From NCBI RefSeq assembly GCF_016316925.1, contig NZ_JAEEGB010000004.1, forward strand, positions 159,119-223,118: a stretch of 64,000 bases of DNA, written 5' to 3'. The stretch is from Clostridium aciditolerans. GTDB taxonomy: Bacteria; Bacillota; Clostridia; Clostridiales; Clostridiaceae. The first letter of the stretch is position 1, and each line of letters opens with the position of its first letter. The position numbers and the translations under genes were made by a program. The notes under the pieces are model-generated. The model had not been told where the DNA came from. It was given only the letters and a program-made list of their open reading frames with translations, and searched no databases. This document shows positions 1 through 9,626 of this stretch, piece after piece.

Positions 1-2215
1 TTTCAAAAACATCTGCAGGTATGGGCTTACTAAAATAATAACCTTGTACAAAATCACAATGACGTGATTGTAAGAATCTTAATTGCTCTTTATCTTCAAC
101 CCCTTCCGCTATTACCATTAAACCTAAACTATGAGCCATAGAAATAATTGTCTCAACTATCTTTGCATCATTTTCATTAATCATAATATCCTTAACAAAA
201 GATCTATCAATTTTTAAGTAATCAATGCAGAACTTTTTTAAATAATTTAAGGAACTATATCCAGTTCCAAAATCATCAATACTAATTTTCACCCCTAAAT
301 CATTTAATTCTTTTAATGTTTTTATTGCATAGTCAACTTCCATTGTCATACTTTCAGTTATTTCTAGTTCTAAATTTATTGGATCAAGTCCTGTTTCAGA
401 TAAAACATCTTTAATAACTTTAGTTAAACCACTTTTTAGAAATTGTTGTGTTGATAAATTTACGCTTATTTTTAGAAGTGGTAAATTTATATTTTGCCAC
501 TTCTTAACTTGAGAACAAGCTTCTCTTAATACCCACTCACCTATTTTAGTAATTAATCCTGTTTCTTCTGCTATAGGAATAAATTTATCTGGAAAAATCA
601 TTCCTTTTTCTTTGTGATTCCATCTGATTAATGCTTCAACACCAACTATTTTGCCATTTTGTATATCCACTTGTGGTTGATAGTGTAGAATAAATTCATT
701 ATTTTCTAAAGCTTTTTCAATATCCATCTTTAGTGTCAACTTATCTTTATAGGATTCCTCTAAAATCGAATCGTAAATTACATACCCATTTCTTCCATTA
801 GATTTTGCCTTATACATAGCATTATCCGCATAAATTAAACTATCTTCGTAGCTCGCTGGATTATCTTCGTATAAAACAATTCCTAAGCTTGGTGTTATAT
901 GTAATTGATGACCATCAATTACAATTGTTCTATTAAAAGCATAGATAATTTTTTCTGCCAATTCGGTTGCTTGTTCGTTATTTTTAATATCAAAACATAA
1001 TAATATAAATTCATCTCCGCCTGCACGAAAAATATGATCATCTTTGTTTAAACATTCTTTTAGTATATTTGCAGCTTCTTTTATTAATAAATCACCCTTT
1101 GAGTGACCAAACTTATCATTAATCATTTTTAATTTATCTAAATCTAAAAATACAAGTGACATATTCCTAGATTGACAAATTTTATCGTCAATGTATTTAT
1201 TCATTATTTCATGAAAATACCGTCTATTGGGTAGTCCAGTTAACTCATCGTGATGCGCTAAATAATTATATTTTTCTTCTGCTAAATATCTTTCTGTAAT
1301 ATCCCTAAATTGTCCAAAAGCACCTATCATATTTAAATTTTCATCATAAATAGATTGCGCATCAACAAGGCAAACATATTGTTCCTTATTATTATTTTTG
1401 AACTTTATCTCAACATCTTTATACTGTTTTTGATTATTTAATACATCTTTAAAAAGATCACCTGTTATTGGAGAATCAAAAATACTTTTCCCTACTATTT
1501 CCTCTTTATCAAAACCAGATATTTTTTCTGCAAATTCATTAAACTCTAACACTTTCCCATTTGCATCTGTGATAATAATTGCATTTCTAGTTTTGCTTAA
1601 CATAATTTGGTTCATTATATTAAGCTTACGATTCTGTTTTCTAAGTAATAGCTCACGTTCTATAGCATCAATTACTGTTGTTAATGTCATTAGAAAAAAT
1701 GGATTATGAAGACTCACTTCTGTCATAATACATATACTTCCTAAAATGCGATTACTGTCTGTATCATGAAATGGCATTCCATAACAAGCAATGTTGTGTA
1801 AAAATGTATGAAAATGATTAGTTCCTACTAATTGTATTGGATGATTTTGTTTTAGAGTTAAACTGACTACATTTGTACCCAAATTATTTTCACAAAATAG
1901 AACACCTTGCCTGATACCTAGTTGAGTCATAGTGGATTTTATTGTTTCATCTCCAACCATATCTAGCAAATAACCATTTTCATCTGATATTACTATTAAT
2001 ATAGGGGTGCCATCTAATGACTTTATTATTTTTTTACTAAAAAATTTTACTACCTCTAAAATTTCTTCATAAGCTTCTTTTTTATTTTCTAATTTAAATT
2101 CTGACATAATTTCTTTGGGAATTCTAAGTTCATTAGGATCCATACCCAATTCTATGCATCTTTTTTTTGATTCCATAACATACTTTGGTTCTTGCTCATA
2201 TTCTTGTTGTGCCAT
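1..2215 (-). CDS. GAF-PAS-GGDEF-EAL cyclic-di-GMP signalling protein (3' end outside window)
   Basis: Open frame from ATG at 2215 (good GGAGG site just upstream) running off the left edge; not a fragment by mutation but cut by the window. Order: N-terminal GAF-like sensor (about residues 60-210) of the kind found in AcoR-type activators (ENNLGTN, then HNIACYGMPFHD); PAS (about 210-330); GGDEF with intact RAGGDEFIL core, so probable diguanylate cyclase; EAL with EALIRW, DDFGTGYSSL, LKIDRSF and IAEGVE, so probable phosphodiesterase. The position of the usual RxxD inhibitory site before GGDEF reads NKDD, so product inhibition there is probably absent. No membrane segment seen, so cytoplasmic. 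Only the last residues of EAL (after QGYYFSKPIP) are missing. It reads convergently away from nothing recognisable; its own RBS and leader imply a separate transcript. Which activity dominates cannot be told. Confidence 0.93.
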   Translation of the reverse strand, partial: MAQQEYEQEPKYVMESKKRCIELGMDPNELRIPKEIMSEFKLENKKEAYEEILEVVKFFSKKIIKSLDGTPILIVISDENGYLLDMVGDETIKSTMTQLGIRQGVLFCENNLGTNVVSLTLKQNHPIQLVGTNHFHTFLHNIACYGMPFHDTDSNRILGSICIMTEVSLHNPFFLMTLTTVIDAIERELLLRKQNRKLNIMNQIMLSKTRNAIIITDANGKVLEFNEFAEKISGFDKEEIVGKSIFDSPITGDLFKDVLNNQKQYKDVEIKFKNNNKEQYVCLVDAQSIYDENLNMIGAFGQFRDITERYLAEEKYNYLAHHDELTGLPNRRYFHEIMNKYIDDKICQSRNMSLVFLDLDKLKMINDKFGHSKGDLLIKEAANILKECLNKDDHIFRAGGDEFILLCFDIKNNEQATELAEKIIYAFNRTIVIDGHQLHITPSLGIVLYEDNPASYEDSLIYADNAMYKAKSNGRNGYVIYDSILEESYKDKLTLKMDIEKALENNEFILHYQPQVDIQNGKIVGVEALIRWNHKEKGMIFPDKFIPIAEETGLITKIGEWVLREACSQVKKWQNINLPLLKISVNLSTQQFLKSGLTKVIKDVLSETGLDPINLELEITESMTMEVDYAIKTLKELNDLGVKISIDDFGTGYSSLNYLKKFCIDYLKIDRSFVKDIMINENDAKIVETIISMAHSLGLMVIAEGVEDKEQLRFLQSRHCDFVQGYYFSKPIPADVFE

Positions 2216-2409
2216 AAATTACATACCTCCTGAGAAGCAAAGATAGCTAAATTTTAATATGTCTAGAATATAACATATTTTTCAAAAGTTATAATATAAC
2301 ACTTTACTAATCTCTGTAAAATTAAAAATTATTAAACCTTTATAACCAATTATATCCATTATATATTAACATACGCGTAAATACAACAAAATTTGTCATA
2401 CAACTACAT

Positions 2410-2444
2410 TTTTTAGAGGACAGAGGACAATTTTCCTCTTAAAA
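2410..2444. repeat. short copy of the end sequence of the 3474-4052 inverted-repeat element
   Basis: The stretch TTTTTAGAGGACAGAGGACA is the same as part of the arms of the element at 3474-4052, here followed directly by TTTTCCTCTTAAAA so that it folds back on itself. It looks like a collapsed or solo end of the same repeat family lying just beyond hbd. Confidence 0.6.
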
Positions 2445-2448
2445 TAAA

Positions 2449-2487
2449 AAAGCTAAACTGTGAATCCTTAGACTACAGTTTAGCTTT
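2449..2487 (-). terminator. intrinsic terminator after hbd
   Basis: Perfect 13-bp stem (AAAGCTAAACTGT / ACAGTTTAGCTTT) with a T-rich tail on the minus strand. It lies about 95 nt beyond the hbd stop and is the likely end of the butyryl-CoA operon transcript. The rest of the 2216-2581 gap holds only the repeat copy at 2410-2444 and AT-rich leader DNA. Confidence 0.8.
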
Positions 2488-2581
2488 CTTATCTTACTAC
2501 ATAGAATGAATATTATTGGCTTTTCAGACAATTCGCCATGGAACGCGCAGTAATTTATTTGATATATTCTATAATAAAAGC

Positions 2582-3430
2582 TTATTTTGCGTAGTTATGA
2601 AATCCTTTTGAGGTCTTTCTTCCAAGCCATCCAGCTCTTACATATTTTCTTAACAATGAGTGAGCTCTATATTTTGAATCTCCAGTTTCCTTATATAATA
2701 CATCCATTATTGCAAGACAAACGTCTAAACCTATGAGATCACCTAATGCTAGTGGTCCCATTGGATGATTTGCACCAAGCATCATAGCTTTGTCTATATC
2801 CTCTGCATTGGCTATTCCTTCAGCTAATATTCCACAGGCTTCGTTTATCATAGGAATAAGTATTCTATTAACAACAAAGCCAGGAGCCTCTGCTACTTCT
2901 ACCGGGTCTTTTCCTATAGAGATTGACATCTCTTTAACTGCATCAAAAGTTTCTTGCGATGTTGCCATTCCTCTAATTATTTCTACAAGCTTCATAACTG
3001 GCGCTGGGTTAAAGAAATGCATTCCTATGACTTTATCTGCTCTTTTAGTTGCTGCTGCAACTTCAGTTATTGAAAGTGAAGATGTGTTTGATGCCAATAT
3101 AGTTTCCGGTTTACATATTTGATCTAATTCTTCAAATATTTTTTTCTTTATATCCATATTTTCAACTGCTGCTTCTACTACTAAATCACAATTAGCTGCT
3201 AATTTTAAGTCAGTTGTTCCTGTTATTCTATTAGCTATATCATCTGCATCTCCTTGTGCCATTTTTCCCTTAGCTACTAATTTTGAAAGGCCTTTCTTTA
3301 TTCCAGAAATACCTTTTTCAACAAATTCATCTTTAATATCTCTTAGTAAAACTTCATATCCTTTAGCTGCAAATACTTGTGCAATACCTGCTCCCATAGT
3401 ACCTGCGCCTAATACGCATATCTTTTTCAT
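2582..3430 (-). CDS. hbd: 3-hydroxybutyryl-CoA dehydrogenase
   Basis: NAD(P)-dependent reduction of acetoacetyl-CoA to (S)-3-hydroxybutyryl-CoA, step two of butyryl-CoA synthesis in the cytoplasm. 282 aa, the normal family length. Rossmann motif [18 protein letters not shown] near residues 8-25; NTSSLSIT, the catalytic-histidine motif GMHFFNPAP (about 138) and the PGFVVNRIL segment follow, then the C-terminal 3HCDH domain ending [11 protein letters not shown] at 3430 is preceded by GGGGG at suitable spacing. It is the last gene of thl-crt-bcd-etfB-etfA-hbd but is separated from etfA by 722 bp containing an inverted-repeat element, which is unusual because these two are normally a few bases apart. 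I see no convincing separate promoter, so it probably depends on read-through. Confidence 0.97.
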   Translation of the reverse strand: MKKICVLGAGTMGAGIAQVFAAKGYEVLLRDIKDEFVEKGISGIKKGLSKLVAKGKMAQGDADDIANRITGTTDLKLAANCDLVVEAAVENMDIKKKIFEELDQICKPETILASNTSSLSITEVAAATKRADKVIGMHFFNPAPVMKLVEIIRGMATSQETFDAVKEMSISIGKDPVEVAEAPGFVVNRILIPMINEACGILAEGIANAEDIDKAMMLGANHPMGPLALGDLIGLDVCLAIMDVLYKETGDSKYRAHSLLRKYVRAGWLGRKTSKGFHNYAK

Positions 3431-3473
3431 TTCAATTACCCCCGTTTATAAAAAATTATATGATATGACCTTT

Positions 3474-4052
3474 AATTCGTAATATAAAAATTATGCGACG
3501 CAATTTTTTTAGAGGACAGAGGACAATTGACAGAGGACAGTGAAGGAGGATTTTTCTCCATTACACTACGAAAAATCTTTAATTATTTTTCAGCACTAGG
3601 CGACTTTGTCGCAAGCCGCTAGGCTGTATCAATTTGTCAATACTCTGTTTCAGATGCTTATTGAATAGCTATATTCAAAGGTTAAAGATTACAGGCTGCG
3701 CCAAACTAATATCAGAAAATCCATAAAAACTTTTTTAAGAAAGAAATTTTAGTGAACTTATTTATAAAATTTTACGTAAAAAGTTAACGGCACAAATGCG
3801 CCCTTTCGGGCTGCTGGCGAAGCCCTTTAGGAATAAAAATTTTAACTGAATTATACTGGAAAATTTCAAAAAACAAGTTGCCAACTAGAACTTGACACGA
3901 GCTATTTTGAGACTAGTTTCACTAATCTCAAAAATAGTCTTATAATATAATTAAAGATTTTTCGTAGTGCAGCGGAGAAAAATCCTCCTTCACTGTCAAT
4001 TGTCCTCTGTCCTCTTAAAAAATTGCGTCGCAATTTTTTAATATTACGAATT
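3474..4052. mobile_element. MITE-like element with ~105-bp imperfect terminal inverted repeats
   Basis: The left arm (3474-3587, beginning AATTCGTAATAT) and the right arm (3947-4052) are reverse complements over about 105 bp, differing by a few substitutions and by a tandem duplication of the GACAGAGGACA motif in the left arm. The interior has no open reading frame but is rich in small palindromes, for example a stem at 3902-3937 (CTATTTTGAGA / TCTCAAAAATAG) and GC-rich hairpins near 3600 and 3800 that contrast with the AT-rich surroundings. No transposase and no clear target-site duplication were found. It sits inside the butyryl-CoA operon. Non-autonomous transposon is an inference; a recombinogenic or RNA-structured repeat is the alternative. 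Confidence 0.7.
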
Positions 4053-4152
4053 GTAGGATATGGCATGTCCCCTTGACTAATTCAAGCCTTAGATACACTG
4101 TTTTTTCAAATCAACGTTCTATCCTAAAGACATGCCATTAAAAACAAAGTTA

Positions 4153-5175
4153 CTATATGGCTGCTTCTTCTTTATGAGCTTTAATTTTAGCTGTTAGTTC
4201 AGGTAATACTTTATTTAAATCTCCAACTATTGCAAGATCTGCAACCTTCATTATAGGACACTCCGGATTTTTATTAATAGCTATTATAAATTCACTATCC
4301 TGCATTCCAGCTAAATGCTGAATCGCACCAGAAATTCCACAGGCAATATATAATTTAGGTCTTACAGTTTTACCAGTCTGTCCAACTTGAATAGCCTTGT
4401 CTGCCCAATTAATATCCACAGCCGCTCTTGAGGCAGCTACTGTACCACCTAAAACTTTTGCAAGCTCTTCAAGCTTTGAGAAATTTTCAGCATTTCCAAG
4501 GCCTCTTCCACCAGCTACAAGTACTGAAGCTTCTCCTATATCCATTATATTCTTTGAAAGCTTTACTACCTCTTCTGTCTTTGTTCTTATATCTTTTTCA
4601 GTTAATTCAACAGCTACATAATCAACTTTTTCCCCATTTATCCTTGAGCTATCTTTTTCTAATCTTGAAAAAACACCAGGTCTTACAGTTGACATTTGAG
4701 GTCTGTGATTTCCACAAACTATTGTAGCCATAAGATTTCCACCAAAAGCTGGTCTAGTCATCATAAGGTTATTAGTTTCAGAATCTATGTCAAGTCCAGT
4801 ACAGTCAGCAGTTAAGCCTGTGCGTAATCTTGCGGAAACTCTTGGTCCTAAGTCTCTTCCTATAAATGTAGCTCCTATAAATATTATTTCTGGCTTCTTC
4901 TCTACAGCTAAATCACAAATAACTTTAGTATATGCATCTGTTGAATAGTGTGATAAGAATTTATTGTCACAGGCAAGGACTTTATCTGCTCCATAGGATA
5001 GCAAGTTATCTGCTATGTCTTGGATATTATGTCCAAGCACAACTGCAGTAAGTTCAGTACCTAATTTATCTGCAATTTCTCTTCCCTTTCCAAGCAGTTC
5101 AAGGGATACTTTTTGAAGCTTCCCATCTCTCTGCTCTGCAAATACCCATACACCTTTATGTTCTGATATATTCAT
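4153..5175 (-). CDS. etfA: electron transfer flavoprotein alpha subunit
   Basis: FAD-binding subunit of the Etf that, with Bcd, couples crotonyl-CoA reduction to ferredoxin reduction by electron bifurcation (established for clostridial Bcd/Etf). Begins MNISEHKGVWVFAEQRDGKL; I place the start at 5175 because GGAGGAA lies 7 nt upstream, whereas the longer frame from 5211 would overlap etfB without a ribosome site. C-terminal FAD domain shows VAGGRGLG, VGQTGKTVRPKLYIACGISG and the HLAGM segment. About 340 aa, normal length. Follows etfB by 16 nt. Downstream is the inverted-repeat element rather than hbd directly. Confidence 0.96.
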   Translation of the reverse strand: MNISEHKGVWVFAEQRDGKLQKVSLELLGKGREIADKLGTELTAVVLGHNIQDIADNLLSYGADKVLACDNKFLSHYSTDAYTKVICDLAVEKKPEIIFIGATFIGRDLGPRVSARLRTGLTADCTGLDIDSETNNLMMTRPAFGGNLMATIVCGNHRPQMSTVRPGVFSRLEKDSSRINGEKVDYVAVELTEKDIRTKTEEVVKLSKNIMDIGEASVLVAGGRGLGNAENFSKLEELAKVLGGTVAASRAAVDINWADKAIQVGQTGKTVRPKLYIACGISGAIQHLAGMQDSEFIIAINKNPECPIMKVADLAIVGDLNKVLPELTAKIKAHKEEAAI

Positions 5176-5191
5176 CTGAGATTCCTCCAAA

Positions 5192-5974
5192 CTAAATATA
5201 GTGATTTTCAATTAATTTTGAAACTGTGTATTCTACTGCTTCTTTAACTGGTTTAACCACCAATTCTCCACTGCCCTTAGCTTCTTTAGTTGCTGATTTC
5301 ATAACTCTTGTTGGTGAACCATTAAGTCCAAGTAGGCTTTTATCAATCTCTATATCATCTGCAGTCCAAACTTTTATTTCTTTATCAAATGCGCCAAATA
5401 TTTTGGACATATGCATATATCTTGGAATATTCAATTCTTTTATTGCTGTTAAAAGTGCAGGAGTTTTAACTTTTATTATTTCATAGCCATCTTCCCAAGC
5501 TCTTCTAACTTTTATATATCCTTCTCCTACTTCTTCAACCTTCTCAACATAGGTTACTTGGGGAAGTTCAAGATGCTCAGCAATTTCTGGTCCAACCTGT
5601 GCAGTATCTCCATCAATGGCCTGCCTTCCAGCAAATACTATATCATAGTCAAGTTTCTTTAATGCGCCTGATAAAGCATAAGAAGTAGCTAAAGTATCTG
5701 CACCTGCAAAAACTCTATCTGTAATAAGTACAGCTTCGTCTGCTCCCATTGCTATTGCTTCAATCAAAGCATTTTTAGCTTGTGGAGGCCCCATTGTAAT
5801 TACTGTTACATGTGCTCCGTGATTATCTTTAATTGCTAAAGCCTCTTCCAATGCATTCTTGTCATCTGGATTCATTATTGATGGAACTCCTTCTCTTATA
5901 AGGGTTCCTGTCTTTGGGTCAATTCTAACTTCATTTGTATCTGGAACTTGTTTTATACAAACAACTATATTCAT
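5192..5974 (-). CDS. etfB: electron transfer flavoprotein beta subunit
   Basis: 260 aa, family-typical. Starts MNIVVCIKQVPDTNEVRIDP; the signature region VFAGRQAIDGDTAQVGPEIA and the DxxTLATSYAL segment identify the EtfB subunit that binds the bifurcating flavin (beta-FAD) and forms the heterodimer with EtfA. ATG at 5974 follows GAGGAGG. Sits 18 nt after bcd and 16 nt before etfA in the same operon, consistent with a Bcd-EtfBA complex. Confidence 0.97.
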   Translation of the reverse strand: MNIVVCIKQVPDTNEVRIDPKTGTLIREGVPSIMNPDDKNALEEALAIKDNHGAHVTVITMGPPQAKNALIEAIAMGADEAVLITDRVFAGADTLATSYALSGALKKLDYDIVFAGRQAIDGDTAQVGPEIAEHLELPQVTYVEKVEEVGEGYIKVRRAWEDGYEIIKVKTPALLTAIKELNIPRYMHMSKIFGAFDKEIKVWTADDIEIDKSLLGLNGSPTRVMKSATKEAKGSGELVVKPVKEAVEYTVSKLIENHYI

Positions 5975-5992
5975 TGTCTAATATCCTCCTCG

Positions 5993-7132
5993 TTATCTAA
6001 ATATATTTCCGGAAATAACCATCCTTTGAACCTGTGATGTTCCTTCATATATTTCAGTTATTTTAGCATCTCTCATCATTCTTTCAACTGGATAGTCCTT
6101 AGTGTATCCATATCCACCAAATAACTGTAAAGCTTTAGTAGTAACATCCATAGCAACATTTGCAGCATGAAGTTTTGCTCTTGCCGCATCAACGCTATAT
6201 GGAAGTTTGTTATCTTTCTTCCATGCAGCAAGATAAACAAGATGTCTTGCGGATTCAATAGCAACATCCATATCTGCCATTATCCAGCTTAACCCCTGGA
6301 ATTTATCAAGTGATTTACCAAATTGTTTTCTTTCCTTCATATAATTTTTTGCCTCTTCAAAAGCTCCTTCAGCTATTCCTAATGCTTGAGCTGCTATACC
6401 AATTCTTCCTCCGTCAAGACTCTTCATTGCTATTCCAAAGCCTTTTCCTTCCTTTCCAACTAAATTTTCAGCTGGAACTATACAGTCCTCAAATATAAGC
6501 TCAGTTGTTGATGATGCTCTTATACCCATCTTATCTTCTACTTTTCCTATTGAAAATCCAGGGAATCCTTTTTCGATTATAAATCCGGATATTCCCTTAA
6601 CACCCTTACTCCTGTCTGTCATAGCAAATACTACAAATATATCAGCTTTTCCACCGTTAGTTATGAATATTTTTGATCCATTTAATACATAGTGATCTCC
6701 TTCAAGAACTGCAACTGACTGCTGTCCTGCTGCATCAGTACCTGCATTTGGTTCTGTTAAGCCAAAGGCACCGAGTTTTTCACCCTTTGCAAGTGGTACT
6801 AAGTATTTTCTTTTTTGTTCTTCTGTTCCAAATTCATTTATTAATGAAGCACATAATGAAGTGTGAGCTGAAAGTATAACACCTGTTGTGGCACATACCT
6901 TTGATAACTCTTCAACTGCCATAATATATGACTGAGTGTCTCCTCCTGCTCCACCATATTCTTTTGAAAATGGAATACCCATCATTCCATACTTAGCCAT
7001 CTTTTTTACATTTTCCATAGGAAACTCTTCTGTTCTATCTATTTCAGATGCTATTGGTTTAACTTCTTTTTCAGCGAATTCTCTAACCATCTGTCTTACT
7101 AACTCTTGTTCCTTTGTTGGTTCAAAATTCAT
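5993..7132 (-). CDS. bcd: butyryl-CoA dehydrogenase (acyl-CoA dehydrogenase family)
   Basis: Reduces crotonyl-CoA to butyryl-CoA with electrons from EtfAB; flavoprotein, cytoplasmic. 379 aa. Both acyl-CoA dehydrogenase signatures are present: GAFGLTEPNAGTDA (about 125-138) and the C-terminal LFGGYGYTKDYPVERMMRDA. The catalytic glutamate is in KITEIYEGTSQVQRM near residue 366. Start ATG 7132 is preceded by TAGGAGG. Lies 13 nt downstream of crt. Start, length and motifs are all normal. Confidence 0.97.
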   Translation of the reverse strand: MNFEPTKEQELVRQMVREFAEKEVKPIASEIDRTEEFPMENVKKMAKYGMMGIPFSKEYGGAGGDTQSYIMAVEELSKVCATTGVILSAHTSLCASLINEFGTEEQKRKYLVPLAKGEKLGAFGLTEPNAGTDAAGQQSVAVLEGDHYVLNGSKIFITNGGKADIFVVFAMTDRSKGVKGISGFIIEKGFPGFSIGKVEDKMGIRASSTTELIFEDCIVPAENLVGKEGKGFGIAMKSLDGGRIGIAAQALGIAEGAFEEAKNYMKERKQFGKSLDKFQGLSWIMADMDVAIESARHLVYLAAWKKDNKLPYSVDAARAKLHAANVAMDVTTKALQLFGGYGYTKDYPVERMMRDAKITEIYEGTSQVQRMVISGNIFR

Positions 7133-7145
7133 ATGAAATTACCTC

Positions 7146-7928
7146 CTACTTATTTTTAAAGCTTTTTTCTCTTCTTTCTACAAAGGCTGTCATACCTTCT
7201 TTTTGATCCTCAGTTGCAAAGCACTCTCCAAATACTTCTGATTCATACATAAGTGCTGTTTCTATATCACACTGCATACCTCTATTTATAGCAGCTTTAC
7301 AATACTTAACGGCTATGGGAGCTTGCGCTGCTATTGTATTTGCAAAGCTTACAGCTTCTTCCATAACCTTATCTGGTTCAACAACCTTATTCACTAAACC
7401 AACTCTAAGTGCTTCCTCAGCTTTAATAATTCTTCCTGTAAAAATTAACTCTTTTGCTACTGCCATTCCTGCAATTCTTGCTAATCTTTGAGTTCCACCA
7501 AAGCCTGGTGTTATCCCAAGACCAACTTCAGGCTGTCCAAATTTAGCACTAGTTGACGCGATTCTTATATCGCAAGCCATGGAAAGTTCGCAGCCGCCGC
7601 CAAGCGCAAATCCATTAACTGCAGCTATTATAGGTTTCTCTAACAAGTCAATTTTTCTAAACACTTTATTTCCAAGTATTCCAAATTTTCTTCCTTCAGC
7701 CACTGACATATCTTTCATTTCTGTGATATCTGCACCGGCAACAAAAGCCTTTTCGCCGACACCAGTTAAGATAACTGCATACACTCCCTCATCCTCAGCT
7801 ATCATGTCAACAACACAATCAAGTTCCTTTAAAGTTTCTGAATTTAAAGCATTTAATGCTTTAGGTCTATTAATAGATATAGTTGCAATTTTATCATTTT
7901 TTTCAAAAATTATATTCTTAAATTCCAT
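7146..7928 (-). CDS. crt: 3-hydroxybutyryl-CoA dehydratase (crotonase)
   Basis: Dehydrates 3-hydroxybutyryl-CoA to crotonyl-CoA. 260 aa, enoyl-CoA hydratase fold: oxyanion-hole motif KAFVAGADI (about 66), NGFALGGGCELSMACDI with one catalytic Glu, and FGQPEVGLGITPGFGGTQRL with the second. The C-terminal helix ends with a basic tail. ATG 7928 has GGGGG upstream. The gene is 28 nt after thl and 13 nt before bcd. Confidence 0.97.
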   Translation of the reverse strand: MEFKNIIFEKNDKIATISINRPKALNALNSETLKELDCVVDMIAEDEGVYAVILTGVGEKAFVAGADITEMKDMSVAEGRKFGILGNKVFRKIDLLEKPIIAAVNGFALGGGCELSMACDIRIASTSAKFGQPEVGLGITPGFGGTQRLARIAGMAVAKELIFTGRIIKAEEALRVGLVNKVVEPDKVMEEAVSFANTIAAQAPIAVKYCKAAINRGMQCDIETALMYESEVFGECFATEDQKEGMTAFVERREKSFKNK

Positions 7929-7956
7929 GTTAATCCCCCTCTATATTTTAAGATTC

Positions 7957-9132
7957 CTATCTTTCAACTATAAGAGCTGTCCCCATTCCTCCACCTATAC
8001 ATAATGTTGCAAGACCTCTTTTAGCATCTCTTCTTACCATTTCATGTAATAGTGTTACAAGTATTCTTGTCCCTGAAGCTCCAATTGGATGTCCAAGAGC
8101 TATAGCTCCACCATTTACATTTACTATGTCCATATTGAACTTTAAATCTTTAGCCACAGCTAAACTTTGAGCTGCAAATGCTTCATTAGCTTCAATTAAA
8201 TCTATACCTTCTATTTTTAAATTTGCCATTTCTAAGGCTTTCTTAGTTGCATAGAATGGTCCGTATCCCATTATTGATGGTTCAAGACCTCTTTGTCCAT
8301 AAGAAACTATTTTAGCAAGAGGTTTAACTCCAAGCTCTTTAGCTTTTTCTCCACTCATTACAACTATTGCTGCTGCACAGTCATTTATTCCTGATGCATT
8401 ACCAGCAGTAACTGTACCGTCTTTTTTGAAAGCTGGTTTTAATTTTGCTAAAGATTCAATTGTTGCACCGAATCTTGGAAATTCATCCTGTTCAAATATT
8501 ATTTCTTGTTTTTTCTTTTTAACAACTACTGGAACTATTTCATCTTTGAATTTTCCTTCTTTTATAGCTGCTTCAGCTTTGTTTTGTGATGCTAAAGCAA
8601 ATTTATCTTGCTCTTCTCTAGTTATTCCCCATTGCTCTGCTATATTTTCTGCAGTTATTCCCATATGGTATTTATTGAATACATCTGTTAAACCGTCAGT
8701 TATCATTTCGTCAACAAATTCTCCATTACCCATCCTTTGTCCCCATCTTGCATCGTTTAAAAGATATGGAGCTCTTGACATATTTTCCATACCACCAGCT
8801 ACAATTACATCTGCATCTCCAGCTTTTATTATTTGACAAGCTAGAGAAACTGCTCTTAGACCTGAGCCACAAACCTTATTAATAGTCATTGCTGGAACTT
8901 CAACTGGAAGACCTGCATTAACCATAGCTTGTCTGGCTGGATTTTGTCCGAGTCCTGCTTGTAAAACGTTACCCATTATTACCTCGTCTACAGCTTCACC
9001 CTTAACACCTGCTCTATTTAAAGCTTCCTTTATTACCACAGCACCTAAATCTACTGCTGCTACATCCTTTAAAGTCCCTCCAAAAGATCCAATAGCTGTT
9101 CTTACTGCACTTGCTATAACTACTTCTCTCAT
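7957..9132 (-). CDS. thlA: acetyl-CoA C-acetyltransferase (thiolase)
   Basis: Condenses two acetyl-CoA to acetoacetyl-CoA, the entry step of C4 formation. 391 aa. Acylated cysteine in [11 protein letters not shown] (about 88), catalytic His in [11 protein letters not shown] (about 348) and second Cys in [11 protein letters not shown] (about 378) are all intact. First gene of the operon; having thl joined directly to crt-bcd-etfBA-hbd makes one transcript carry the complete acetyl-CoA to butyryl-CoA route. ATG 9132 is preceded by GGGAGAGGAGA. Two candidate promoters lie upstream (9178-9207 and 9281-9296). Confidence 0.97.
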   Translation of the reverse strand: MREVVIASAVRTAIGSFGGTLKDVAAVDLGAVVIKEALNRAGVKGEAVDEVIMGNVLQAGLGQNPARQAMVNAGLPVEVPAMTINKVCGSGLRAVSLACQIIKAGDADVIVAGGMENMSRAPYLLNDARWGQRMGNGEFVDEMITDGLTDVFNKYHMGITAENIAEQWGITREEQDKFALASQNKAEAAIKEGKFKDEIVPVVVKKKKQEIIFEQDEFPRFGATIESLAKLKPAFKKDGTVTAGNASGINDCAAAIVVMSGEKAKELGVKPLAKIVSYGQRGLEPSIMGYGPFYATKKALEMANLKIEGIDLIEANEAFAAQSLAVAKDLKFNMDIVNVNGGAIALGHPIGASGTRILVTLLHEMVRRDAKRGLATLCIGGGMGTALIVER

Positions 9133-9177
9133 TTCTAATCTCCTCTCCCTCTATTGATTTAAATGTTACTTTGCTAA

Positions 9178-9207
9178 CTTATACTATTGATGTGAAAATG
9201 TTGTCAA
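9178..9207 (-). promoter_or_regulatory. sigma-A-type promoter for thl operon
   Basis: On the minus strand TTGACA (9202-9207) and TATAAG (9178-9183) are separated by 18 nt, ending about 45 nt before the thl ATG. Consensus-like -35, acceptable -10. Confidence 0.6.
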
Positions 9208-9280
9208 TATTATAAGTTGATATAAAATATATATGCTAGAAAAATTTGAAATATAATTTTTGTATACGAAAATAGATATA

Positions 9281-9296
9281 GCAAATACCTTGCCAA
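9281..9296 (-). promoter_or_regulatory. sigma-54 (-24/-12) promoter upstream of thl operon
   Basis: Minus-strand TGGCAAGGTATTTGCT has the invariant GG and GC dinucleotides separated by exactly 10 nt, as in the TGGCAC-N5-TTGCW consensus for RpoN/SigL. It points at thl, about 150 nt upstream of its ATG, and the gene immediately upstream encodes a sigma-54 activator. Location and neighbour make the call much stronger than sequence alone. Confidence 0.75.
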
Positions 9297-9401
9297 AGAT
9301 ATTTTATTTATTAAAACTAGTAATTTAGCCTCTCTACAATTTCAATTAAATATAATATTTAACAAAATTAGTATTTATTTAAATATTTGTGTTAAATTCA
9401 A

Positions 9402-9424
9402 GACAATTTCAATTTAAAGTTGTC
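9402..9424. promoter_or_regulatory. candidate upstream activator site (dyad) for the sigma-54 activator
   Basis: GACAA-N13-TTGTC dyad about 105 nt upstream of the -24/-12 element, a usual distance for an enhancer-binding protein. Only one weakly defined dyad, so tentative. Confidence 0.3.
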
Positions 9425-9533
9425 CACATTTCTATACAATTGACAAATTTATAACAATTCCACTTTTTTAGAATGTCTTGTATTCCATACACCAAATGGT
9501 AAAAATAAACACATTGTTAAATATATAACTAAA

Positions 9534-9560
9534 AGCTCCAAAAAAATATTTTTTGGAGCT
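9534..9560 (-). terminator. intrinsic terminator after the sigma-54 activator gene
   Basis: Stem AGCTCCAAAAAA / TTTTTTGGAGCT followed on the minus strand by TTTTAGTT, about 65 nt past the stop of the activator gene. It separates that gene from the thl operon, which therefore needs its own promoter. Confidence 0.8.
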
Positions 9561-9626
9561 TCCTAATATCAATTGAGCTTATACTCTTGATTAACATATA
9601 GTAAATTCAGTTTTAATTTTATCAAT

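Noticed and set aside
3462-4062. GATATG words on both sides of the inverted-repeat element as a target-site duplication
   Set aside because: They are not directly next to the repeat ends and are at different distances, so they do not qualify.
9514-9531. TTGTTAAATATATAACTA as a possible Rex operator upstream of thl
   Set aside because: Only the first half matches TTGTTAA-N4-TTAACAA, and it lies about 380 nt from the thl start near the terminator of the previous gene.
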